Shown here: positions 1-7,485 of the stretch, one piece after another
Numbering within the stretch: the stretch's first letter is position 1
Layout: every line of letters begins with the position of its first letter
Assembly: GCA_002428865.1 (NCBI GenBank)
Contig: DIYB01000022.1
Span: 2,522-10,308 of the forward strand
Origin: Patescibacteria group bacterium UBA6065
Lineage (GTDB): Bacteria; Patescibacteriota; Minisyncoccia; Phycocordibacterales; UBA6065
DNA: 7,787 bases
Direction of reading: 5' to 3'
The notes under the pieces: generated by a model
Told to the model about the DNA's origin: nothing
Database searches by the model: none
The model's input: only the letters and a program-made list of their open reading frames with translations
Translations under genes and position numbers: made by a program

Positions 1-82
1 CCGCGACAATATCAAACGATCGTAACGCACCAAGTATCCAGAGAAAGAGATATTCTAGATTGAGAAAATTGATTGCATCCAT
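1..82 (-). CDS. Unrecognised hydrophobic protein, N-terminal fragment (runs off left edge)
   Basis: An open frame starts at an ATG (82-80), 17 bases after the gatA stop, and continues without a stop to the window edge, giving 27 codons. It begins MDAINFLNLEYLFLWILGAL and continues RSFDIVA. The segment from about residue 6 to 20 is strongly hydrophobic and aromatic, so it could be a membrane anchor or the first transmembrane helix. A GAGGAG ribosome-binding sequence sits 10 bases upstream, unusually clear for this window, and supports a real start. The position suggests co-transcription with gatC-gatA. I do not recognise the family; a small membrane protein following gatA is plausible. Too little is visible to assign a function. 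Confidence 0.6.
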   Translation of the reverse strand, partial: MDAINFLNLEYLFLWILGALRSFDIVA

Positions 83-92
83 AACGTGTGAA

Positions 93-98
93 CTCCTC
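93..98 (-). promoter_or_regulatory. Shine-Dalgarno site for the partial ORF at 1-82
   Basis: On the minus strand the sequence reads TAGAGAGGAG, joining the gatA stop codon to a GAGGAG motif complementary to the 3' end of 16S rRNA. The gap to the ATG at 82 is 10 bases, slightly long but workable. It is the only strong Shine-Dalgarno match I see ahead of any gene here, and it decides the start of the left-edge ORF. Confidence 0.55.
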
Positions 99-99
99 T

Positions 100-1506
100 C
101 TATTCTCCCATGAAATCCTTTCCAGCAGAAAAGAGGATATCCTCTCGCTCATGAGAAGCCATGAGCTGAATACCAAACGGAAGCTGTGTGTTCCCCACCT
201 TTTTTGCACCCGCAGGTACCGAAAGTGCTGGTATACCGACAAGGTTAGCGGTGACAGTAAAAATATCCTCGAGATACATGGCGACAGGATCAGATGCTTT
301 CTCACCTATTTTAAATGCAGGTGCTGGGGTCGTCGGGGTCAAGATAATGTCGACATCAGAAAAGACTTTTGCAAAATCTGATTTGAGGAGCTCACGCACA
401 GACGCCGCTTTGTTGTAATACGCATCGTAGTACCCAGACGAGAGCACATAGCTCCCGAGCATGATGCGGCGACGTGCTTCTCTACCGAAGCCTTCGCCAC
501 GAGATAAAAGATAGTCACCCATTAAGTCCATGCCTTCTTTATGAAGACCGTATCGCATGCCATCAAATCGTGCGAGATTCGTCGACACCTCAGCTGGCAT
601 GAGCACGTAATACACGGCGAGTGCGTATTCAATATGCGGCAACTCAATATCACACACCTCGTACCCCAGAGACTGATATCGAGCAATTGCAGCCTCGAAA
701 CCAGCAACCACATCTGCGTCGATTCCACCATTGGTAAGAAATCGTCGTGGAATACCTATTTTTTTACGAAACGGCCCGGCCATAGACACATCAATCGATG
801 TCGAATCATATCGATCCTTACCCTTGAGAGCATTGAAAAGTGTTTCCGCATCAGAGACGGTCCGAGTAAATGGTCCAATGATATCGAGAGACGATCCCAT
901 AGCCATGAGTCCGTGACGAGAAACCGATCCATATGTCGGCTTGAGTCCGACAATGCCACAGTGACTCGCTGGTTGGCGAATGGAGCCACCGGTATCAGAT
1001 CCGAGTGATGCAAGTGCAAGGTGTGCAGCAACAGCAGCGGCCGATCCACCAGACGAGCCTCCGGCGACGCGGGAGGTATCGTGCGGATTCTTGGTCACCC
1101 CAAAAGCCGAGTTCTCGGTTGAACTCCCCATCGCAAACTCATCCATATTTGTCCTACCCAAAAAAACAACACCAGCGTCCTTGAGCTTTTGCACTGCCGT
1201 TGCGGTATATGGCGCTACATAACCAGTCAATATTTTTGACCCAGAGGTAGCAACCTTTCCCTCCAATAGCATGTTGTCTTTAATCGCCATGGGAATACCC
1301 GCAAGAAGATTGCCTGCACTCACTTTCTTTTGCGCTTCATCTGCTTGAGCCATAACATCCTCATAAACCTCAAGATATGCATGAATATCGCCGTCACGTG
1401 CTCGAATCTCATCGAGGTATGCGTTCACAAGCTCGCGTACAGTGTATTCGCCTCGTACGAGCGCTTCGTGTGCCTTCTTGATGGTAAGTGACGAAAGATC
1501 GATCAT
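100..1506 (-). CDS. gatA: Asp-tRNA(Asn)/Glu-tRNA(Gln) amidotransferase subunit A
   Basis: GatA is the amidase subunit of the GatCAB complex. It hydrolyses glutamine to release ammonia, which GatB uses to convert mischarged Glu-tRNA(Gln) or Asp-tRNA(Asn) to the amide form in the cytoplasm. The 468-residue protein is close to the usual 480-490. The amidase signature is intact. The Ser-cisSer-Lys triad maps to K76 (in IPMAIKDN), S151 (in AGGSSGGSAAAVA) and S175 (in DTGGSIRQPA). Other hallmarks are LGRTNMDEFAMGSSTENSAFG around 116-136 and GLKPTYGSVSRHGL at 187-200. The C-terminus (PFGIQLMA) is also typical. The ATG at 1506 lies 4 bases after the gatC stop, so the two are probably co-translated; no obvious Shine-Dalgarno precedes it. 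gatB is not in the window and must be elsewhere if the complex is complete. Confidence 0.97.
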   Translation of the reverse strand: MIDLSSLTIKKAHEALVRGEYTVRELVNAYLDEIRARDGDIHAYLEVYEDVMAQADEAQKKVSAGNLLAGIPMAIKDNMLLEGKVATSGSKILTGYVAPYTATAVQKLKDAGVVFLGRTNMDEFAMGSSTENSAFGVTKNPHDTSRVAGGSSGGSAAAVAAHLALASLGSDTGGSIRQPASHCGIVGLKPTYGSVSRHGLMAMGSSLDIIGPFTRTVSDAETLFNALKGKDRYDSTSIDVSMAGPFRKKIGIPRRFLTNGGIDADVVAGFEAAIARYQSLGYEVCDIELPHIEYALAVYYVLMPAEVSTNLARFDGMRYGLHKEGMDLMGDYLLSRGEGFGREARRRIMLGSYVLSSGYYDAYYNKAASVRELLKSDFAKVFSDVDIILTPTTPAPAFKIGEKASDPVAMYLEDIFTVTANLVGIPALSVPAGAKKVGNTQLPFGIQLMASHEREDILFSAGKDFMGE

Positions 1507-1510
1507 GTGA

Positions 1511-1816
1511 TTATTGAGATGAACCGAGTATTCTTTTTACCTTGAGATATACTCCTTCGCTCGTTTTTTCACTTTTAGGTGCGAGATTCATGAGCGCATC
1601 GGTGTACATACCAGATTCGTGCCCATTACCATCCTCACGCATAACATTTTTGTTTCGGGTCATAACCGGACCATGATGAGAACCGTGTGCAGCCTTGAGA
1701 ATATCAATATACGAGAGTATTGCTGTCATGTCTGACTGCATCTTGAACACCTCATCATCAGAGAGCCTGAGACGAGAGAGCGCAGCAAGTTTGAGAACGT
1801 CTTCGCGAGTAATCAT
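1511..1816 (-). CDS. gatC: Asp-tRNA(Asn)/Glu-tRNA(Gln) amidotransferase subunit C
   Basis: GatC is the small subunit that wraps around the GatA-GatB interface and stabilises the amidotransferase. From the ATG at 1816 the protein is 101 residues, near the usual 95-100. It has the family pattern: N-terminal helix ITREDVLKLAALSRLRLSDDE (residues 2-22), second helix ending ILSYIDIL (33-40), the MREDG segment near 59-63 and the ending LAP...GVYLKVKRIL. A longer reading from a GTG at 1837 adds seven residues. I reject it because that GTG lies inside a good extended -10 element, and the family normally begins just before the ITRED-like helix. The middle (HGSHHG, residues 44-49) is histidine-rich but short. 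gatA follows after 4 bases. Confidence 0.93.
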   Translation of the reverse strand: MITREDVLKLAALSRLRLSDDEVFKMQSDMTAILSYIDILKAAHGSHHGPVMTRNKNVMREDGNGHESGMYTDALMNLAPKSEKTSEGVYLKVKRILGSSQ

Positions 1817-1835
1817 GGATGATGTAATGGATTTC

Positions 1836-1844
1836 ACTATACCA
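1836..1844 (-). promoter_or_regulatory. Putative extended -10 promoter for gatC-gatA
   Basis: In the 61 bases between the ligA stop and the gatC ATG, the minus strand reads TGGTATAGT. This is an extended -10 (TGn followed by TATAGT, one mismatch from TATAAT). No good -35 hexamer lies at the normal spacing, as is common for extended -10 promoters. Transcription would start near 1829, giving about 13 bases of leader before the ATG at 1816. This would let gatCA be expressed independently of ligA. It rests on motif matching only. Confidence 0.4.
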
Positions 1845-1877
1845 AAAGCCTGTTCAAACCGCGAGAATAGCTAAAGA

Positions 1878-3905
<2,028 letters not shown>

Positions 3906-3956
3906 TCACACTCTCGCGAACACATCATACCCCAGACGCGTGAATATGCACGACTA

Positions 3957-4484
3957 CTAATAACGGACCCGTAGCGCTCGCTCAACACGATTTGGATCAG
4001 AGACATCACAACTGTTATATCCACGAGAGTCGATGGTTGTAGTGACGATATTGTTGTTGACCGATTTAGATACCGTGACGGTCACACAGTATGGAGCAGA
4101 TGCGCCAGACGGGAGCGTGTTCGGAATCTGAAACAAAAACTGCGTGGTCGCTGAACTACCAGTGGTCTGACTCGGACTGATGTTGATCGTCTGACCGGCA
4201 CAATCCGGCGATGCGGGAGATGGCGTACGGGAAGATGATGATGTTGCAAAAATATTCTGACCCTTGAAATCCCAGTAGAGCGCACATTCAGTACCTGAAT
4301 CAGCTGCATAAAAAGCAAATTGCGATTCCCTACCCGACGATGACAGCGCTAGCTCCTTGACCGTGAGATTGAATATTGAAAGTCCGATAGATAACAGCAC
4401 CGATGAAACCAAAACCGCAAAAAGCATCGCAAATCCCCGCGATGAGCGAGTTGGTCCTGAAAAAGGTGTGTGAGCGATTTTCAT
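3957..4484 (-). CDS. PilX/GspK-like minor pilin
   Basis: A 175-residue prepilin, last of the four minor-pilin genes. The class III leader is 16-17 residues (MKIAHTPFSGPTRSSRG), with predicted PilD cleavage after G17. It is followed by a hydrophobic helix (18-40, starting FAMLFAVLVSSVLLSIGLSI). The +5 position is F22, not the usual glutamate, as in GspK-type tip pseudopilins. The segment FYAADSGTECALYWD at 58-72 matches the PilX N-terminal domain pattern (FYAAESG-like). A Ser/Thr/Pro-rich stretch follows at 81-93. The globular part has four cysteines: C67, C95, C133 and C159. The ATG at 4484 is 3 bases after the PilV-like stop, so coupling is likely. By family knowledge it should sit in the inner-membrane initiation complex or at the pilus tip; the exact role is inferred. 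Confidence 0.82.
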   Translation of the reverse strand: MKIAHTPFSGPTRSSRGFAMLFAVLVSSVLLSIGLSIFNLTVKELALSSSGRESQFAFYAADSGTECALYWDFKGQNIFATSSSSRTPSPASPDCAGQTINISPSQTTGSSATTQFLFQIPNTLPSGASAPYCVTVTVSKSVNNNIVTTTIDSRGYNSCDVSDPNRVERALRVRY

Positions 4485-4487
4485 ACG

Positions 4488-5039
4488 CTAGAAATTGAAA
4501 ATATATTCCTTGACCGTAAATGATCGTAGCGGTGAAAACAGATTTGTATTCCACGATACAACAACCGATATAACCGCTTCCTTGTCGGCACCTGTTTCGG
4601 TAATTTGAACTGAACGAGTAAACGGTGTATTGCGCCATGACCCGCCGGATCCGTATCCGTAGAGAGCTTGAGTAATATCGAAAGAGAGCCTCGAACACGT
4701 CCCAGATGGACACGATGAGATTGCCGATGCATTTGTGTAGTCGGTATACCGTGCATCTATTTGGCACGTTCCACCCGCAAGACATGGAGAGAGGTACGAG
4801 AGCCATGCAGAACCATTGATTCTATTTGAATCTCGTACATTACGCACATACTCCACCGCCTCTTGAGCGAGATAGAAAGCCGTAATCTGATCGCGCGCAT
4901 AAATCGCCGACCCAATACCTTTCTGAGCGATGACCATCGGACCAGTAATCGAAAGTGAGAGGATTGATATCGCAACCATCGCCTCGACGAGCGTAAAGCC
5001 TGAGTGACGTGTATGTGATTGTGTAGAAAAAGTACGCAT
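4488..5039 (-). CDS. PilV/GspI-like minor pilin
   Basis: A 183-residue prepilin. I place the start at the ATG at 5039, 4 bases after the PilW-like stop, giving a 14-residue basic leader (MRTFSTQSHTRHSG). A longer frame from 5117 would overlap the PilW-like gene by 74 bases and give an implausibly long leader. The cleavage motif is HSG|FTLVEAMVAIS with E19 at the +5 position, then a hydrophobic helix to about residue 37 that contains a proline (P34). AFYLAQEAVEYVRNVRDSN at 54-72 is the characteristic PilV/GspI-type segment and parallels AFYAADSG in the PilX-like neighbour. Four cysteines form two close pairs, C86/C92 and C110/C115. The C-terminal part is beta-rich (SVQITETG, AVISVVVSW). Expected in the minor-pilin priming complex with the adjacent PilW-like and PilX-like proteins. 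Confidence 0.82.
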   Translation of the reverse strand: MRTFSTQSHTRHSGFTLVEAMVAISILSLSITGPMVIAQKGIGSAIYARDQITAFYLAQEAVEYVRNVRDSNRINGSAWLSYLSPCLAGGTCQIDARYTDYTNASAISSCPSGTCSRLSFDITQALYGYGSGGSWRNTPFTRSVQITETGADKEAVISVVVSWNTNLFSPLRSFTVKEYIFNF

Positions 5040-5043
5040 AGGA

Positions 5044-5613
5044 TTACGAATCGATTGATCGCTGAGAAACGGTCGTTTGTATGTTGAAATCGGAACGGGT
5101 CTGTCCAGTACCAGCATATCCCTGGATAGTGATAAGCACCTTTGGTTGTCGGTTGTCTAGTGCAGGACTCCCATAGAGATAAAACTTCATTGATGTGATT
5201 TGGATCTCGGATGCAGTAATAGGAATCGCAGGTAAACCATTCGAATAAACACGTTTCATAAGACGCCCACCAGAAACAGAGTATTCAATCTGATCATTTC
5301 CATCACCGATATTGTAAAAACCATCACCATCAACATCGCGGTTTGCTTTGTAGATAAAAGTGGTGCCACCAGATGGACAATCACCTACCCCATCACACCG
5401 ATAATTTGAACCAACGCGCATATCTCGTGCCATTGATTCAAGTGCAAAATTGAGATTAGTCATCACTGACTTGAGAGTATGTGTTTTCTTGTTCGATTCG
5501 ACGATAGTGAACACAGCACCGGTGGCGACAAGCATGACGATGGCAAAAATAGAGACCGAAACGAGCACCTCGATAAGGGTAAAACCGGAGGGGTATGTAC
5601 GATGAGTGGTCAT
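5044..5613 (-). CDS. PilW/GspJ-like minor pilin with an EF-hand-type loop
   Basis: A 189-residue prepilin with a 10-residue leader (MTTHRTYPSG), cleavage G10|F11 and E15 at +5 (FTLIEVLVSVSIFAIVMLVATGAVFTI). The helix continues into LNFALESMARDMRVGSNYRC at 54-73, typical of PilW/GspJ proteins, where a conserved arginine-rich segment follows the transmembrane part. C73 and C79 are the only cysteines and bracket a short loop. Residues 93-104 (DVDGDGFYNIGD) match the dockerin/EF-hand calcium loop DxDxDGxxNxxD. A C-terminal beta-rich region follows (KFYLYGS, KVLITIQGYAG). The ATG at 5613 lies 2 bases after the FimT/GspH-like stop, and the PilV-like gene follows after 4 bases, so all are probably translated from one message. 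The PilW/GspJ label rests on position and overall pattern. Confidence 0.82.
   Translation of the reverse strand: MTTHRTYPSGFTLIEVLVSVSIFAIVMLVATGAVFTIVESNKKTHTLKSVMTNLNFALESMARDMRVGSNYRCDGVGDCPSGGTTFIYKANRDVDGDGFYNIGDGNDQIEYSVSGGRLMKRVYSNGLPAIPITASEIQITSMKFYLYGSPALDNRQPKVLITIQGYAGTGQTRSDFNIQTTVSQRSIDS
5302..5337 (-). other. Predicted calcium-binding loop in the PilW-like pilin
   Basis: These 12 codons encode D93-V-D95-G-D97-G98-F-Y-N101-I-G-D104. The spacing of acidic and asparagine ligands at loop positions 1, 3, 5, 9 and 12, with glycine at 6, matches the calcium-binding loop of dockerins and EF-hands. A second acidic stretch (GNDQIE, 105-110) follows directly. Calcium binding is inferred from the pattern. 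Confidence 0.6.
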
Positions 5614-5615
5614 AT

Positions 5616-6215
5616 CTAGTTACATACACTATCAGAAGCAGCGACAGAAATCTGTCCTGTGGACTCAATAATTACCTTGCGCTTATTACCAAGTGGCGAT
5701 GAAATACAAAGCTCTGCTTTGGAATATGAAGTACCACCGGATCTAATAAACGCATCAGGATTTGGACGGACAAATGAGATGTCCACCGAATTTACCTGCG
5801 CACAAGTGGTTGTTTGTGTGAGACAAATTCGAGAGATCACATTTCCCTTCCGAAGCATATATGTCTCTATTCCTTCACCTGCATCAAATATCTTATTAGG
5901 GGTTGGGTTTGGACGATCTTCAAATAAGGTGTATGACGACGGTGTGGTGAGATTGAAATTGATTCCGTAACCAGCATCGAATGTATTTGACGAAGACTGT
6001 TTGACGGTAATGCCATAGAACTGTGCTTGGCGTACTGAAAGTGCAATTTCATACGCAAGATTCGATAGAATCACATTACCATTGAACTGAGCGTTATTAA
6101 ATACTGCGGTAGTGGTAATCAGTGTGAAAATTGCGACCGAAACAAGAAGCTCAACAAGGGTAAACCCCTTATCTTTTGGACACTGACCCGCTATGCATGT
6201 GGTGTTCGGCATCAT
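5616..6215 (-). CDS. FimT/GspH-like minor pilin
   Basis: A 199-residue prepilin. The leader is 17 residues and includes two cysteines (C7, C12) that are lost on processing. Cleavage is at G17|F18 with E22 at +5 (KGFTLVELLVSVAIFTLIT). YEIALSVRQAQFYGI (55-69) fits the FimT/GspH helix, in which small residues follow the transmembrane part. LFEDRPNPTPNKIFDAGEG (97-115) resembles the family's FxDxNxNGxxDxGE strand-loop, with spacing slightly expanded here. The ending KVIIESTGQISV (180-191) matches the GspH-type C-terminal strand (usually ...i.p.Grv). The mature part has four cysteines: C131, C138, C170 and C198. Start at the ATG at 6215, or the adjacent ATG at 6212, 6 bases after the pilD stop. 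Probable initiation or tip-complex subunit. Confidence 0.8.
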   Translation of the reverse strand: MMPNTTCIAGQCPKDKGFTLVELLVSVAIFTLITTTAVFNNAQFNGNVILSNLAYEIALSVRQAQFYGITVKQSSSNTFDAGYGINFNLTTPSSYTLFEDRPNPTPNKIFDAGEGIETYMLRKGNVISRICLTQTTTCAQVNSVDISFVRPNPDAFIRSGGTSYSKAELCISSPLGNKRKVIIESTGQISVAASDSVCN

Positions 6216-6221
6216 TTGCCA

Positions 6222-7025
6222 TTATATCGTGAGCACAGCTGCGATAGTCCCCATATCAATTCTGAGGAACAAACAGACGAGCGTGCCGACAATAATAAAA
6301 GGGGCAAACGGTATCTCACTTTTCATAGTAACTGTAGATGGTGCGCCAGCAAGTCTACGGACGATAATAATTACGAGTGAAATGATCGCACCTGACCAAA
6401 AAGCAAAGAGGAGTGCGGCGAGAGCCCCTGAAGGACCAAGGAGAAGTCCAGTTGAGATAGCCAATTTTCCATCACCGAGCCCCATCCACGTACCAGACGA
6501 TACACGCCACAGTACGTAAAAAAACAAGAAAGCACCGGTGGCGGCAACAAGATGCCAAAACAATATCATTGGGTCCATATACCCTACTACATAGACAAGG
6601 GCAGCGCCGGCAGCAGTATATGAGAACACATCGGGTATGAGTTTGTGACGTAAATCATATACAGCAATCGCAACGCACAGCGATACAAAGATAAGCAATC
6701 CTGTGATTGATAGCATTGTCGGTACGTTGAGTACAAGAGGCGCATACCACATGATGACGAGAGTCCAGAGGATAGCCGTTGAAAGCTCGACAAGTGGATA
6801 CTGCAGAGAAATTCGCGAACCGCAGTATCGACACCTCCCCATACTCAATAGATATGAAAACAACGGTACGAGATCACGAACAGTAAGCACGTGATCACAC
6901 GAAAAACAACGTGATCGACCTCGGACAACTGACAATCCAGTACCATATCGAAGTACCACGACATTGAGAAAACTACCCACAATGAGACCGAGACCAAACA
7001 CAAAAATAAAAACCACTGACATCAT
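6222..7025 (-). CDS. pilD: Type IV prepilin peptidase / N-methyltransferase
   Basis: A polytopic inner-membrane aspartyl protease that cuts prepilin leaders after glycine and N-methylates the new terminus; its substrates should be the neighbouring prepilins. From the ATG at 7025 it has 267 residues. The N-terminal region has the tetracysteine zinc motif C40-x2-C43-x21-C65-x2-C68, characteristic of bifunctional enzymes. GSFLNVVVLRY (17-27) is the family hallmark before it. The catalytic aspartates are D124 (in VYDLRHKLIPD) and D185 (in MGLGDGK). IPFAPF near 238-243 matches the usual IPFGPF. About seven to eight hydrophobic segments are visible. The chosen ATG forms an ATGA overlap with the stop of the upstream pilin gene, suggesting translational coupling. 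An alternative ATG at 7043 would add MVQSET and overlap more. Activity is very likely given all key residues. Confidence 0.95.
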   Translation of the reverse strand: MMSVVFIFVFGLGLIVGSFLNVVVLRYGTGLSVVRGRSRCFSCDHVLTVRDLVPLFSYLLSMGRCRYCGSRISLQYPLVELSTAILWTLVIMWYAPLVLNVPTMLSITGLLIFVSLCVAIAVYDLRHKLIPDVFSYTAAGAALVYVVGYMDPMILFWHLVAATGAFLFFYVLWRVSSGTWMGLGDGKLAISTGLLLGPSGALAALLFAFWSGAIISLVIIIVRRLAGAPSTVTMKSEIPFAPFIIVGTLVCLFLRIDMGTIAAVLTI

Positions 7026-7432
7026 GGTTTCACTTTGAACCATGCATCAGCCGTCACACCGAGACCCGAAGACGGTAGAGCGCAATCCGCATCAGGAATA
7101 TCTGTCGGTGCAGAACCTTCCAGTTGAGCGCCAAGACAATATCGTCCTCCTGTTATTTGATACTCATACGATCGTGCCACATCAGGATCGGTTGGTATCA
7201 CAGGCAAATAACGATCTGATACGAGTGTCGATAAGGATGCGGGATATGATTTGTTGACATCATAGTAGAGCGCCAGACCGAGCTGAATTTCCTTGAGGTC
7301 ACCAATTCTCCGCACATCACGTGCTTTTGCTCGAGAAGCTGTCGTCGAGGCCATGACGACTGAAGACAGGAGGCCGATAATACCGATAGTGATAAGTAAT
7401 TCAACGAGGGTAAATCCGCGCAAATGTTTCAT
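7022..7432 (-). CDS. GspG/PulG-like type IV pilin
   Basis: A 136-residue prepilin with a minimal leader MKHLRG, cleavage G6|F7 and E11 at +5 (FTLVELLITIGIIGLLSSVV). The layout is that of GspG-type (pseudo)pilins: after the helix come RAKARDVRRIGDLKEIQLGLALYYD (34-58) and then SYPASLSTL...YLPVIPTDP, the proline-rich stretch common to GspG/PulG and many short pilins. C99 (in YCLGAQLEG) and C117 could form one disulfide. It is the first gene after the terminator at 7445-7474 and overlaps pilD by four bases. It may be a second major-type pilin or a pseudopilin-like subunit; a strict type II secretion role is unlikely, since no Gsp machinery is visible. The ATG at 7432 starts only 7 bases after a possible -10, so the mRNA may be leaderless. 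Confidence 0.9.
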   Translation of the reverse strand: MKHLRGFTLVELLITIGIIGLLSSVVMASTTASRAKARDVRRIGDLKEIQLGLALYYDVNKSYPASLSTLVSDRYLPVIPTDPDVARSYEYQITGGRYCLGAQLEGSAPTDIPDADCALPSSGLGVTADAWFKVKP

Positions 7433-7438
7433 GAAGCT

Positions 7439-7447
7439 AGTATATCA
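7439..7447 (-). promoter_or_regulatory. Putative extended -10 promoter for the pilD/minor-pilin operon
   Basis: The minus strand reads TGATATACT, an extended -10 (TGn plus TATACT, one mismatch from consensus). Six bases (AGCTTC) separate it from the ATG at 7432, so transcription would start at or beside the A of the start codon. Its upstream end overlaps the terminator stem by three bases. No -35 hexamer is recognisable, because that position falls in the terminator. Motif-based and moderately weak. Confidence 0.35.
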
Positions 7448-7474
7448 AAAAGCGCCCAGAAGGGCGCTTTTTGA
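7445..7474 (-). terminator. Rho-independent terminator after the probable major pilin gene
   Basis: A perfect 13-bp inverted repeat: the minus-strand arms are TCAAAAAGCGCCC and GGGCGCTTTTTGA, around a 4-base loop (TTCT). The GC-rich core is flanked by A5 and T5 runs, giving an intrinsic terminator with its U-tract partly in the stem. It lies 11 bases after the stop codon of the pilin at 7486. The symmetric A/T flanks would let it act in either direction, though no plus-strand gene is visible here. Confidence 0.85.
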
Positions 7475-7485
7475 GAAGAAGGTTG

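Noticed and set aside
12..305. Minus-strand frame overlapping the gatA 3' end
   Set aside because: It is a different frame across the conserved GatA C-terminus. The left-edge ORF starting at 82, with its GAGGAG site, better explains the 1-99 region.
541..1008. Open frame of 155 codons on the plus strand, antisense to gatA
   Set aside because: The opposite strand encodes conserved GatA, including both catalytic serines' surroundings; the antisense product looks random and has no ribosome-binding site.
3924..3929. TATGAT as a -10 element for ligA
   Set aside because: No TG extension and no matching -35 at normal spacing; a single hexamer in 66 bases is not enough to call a promoter, though ligA may need one.
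4230..4260. Short GAT-repeat-like stretch and Ser/Pro-rich coding in the PilX-like gene
   Set aside because: Only three or four trinucleotide units, explained by a serine-rich linker at residues 81-86; not a meaningful repeat or phase-variation tract.
5040..5117. Longer start for the PilV-like pilin at 5117
   Set aside because: It would overlap the PilW-like coding region by over 70 bases and give a 40-residue leader before the G|F cleavage site; the ATG at 5039, 4 bases after the previous stop, gives a normal leader.
7022..7025. Possible recoded TGA (glycine) as in some Candidate Phyla Radiation lineages
   Set aside because: TGA ends the GspG-like pilin at a normal length for the family and forms an ATGA overlap with pilD; no internal TGA interrupts any conserved gene here.
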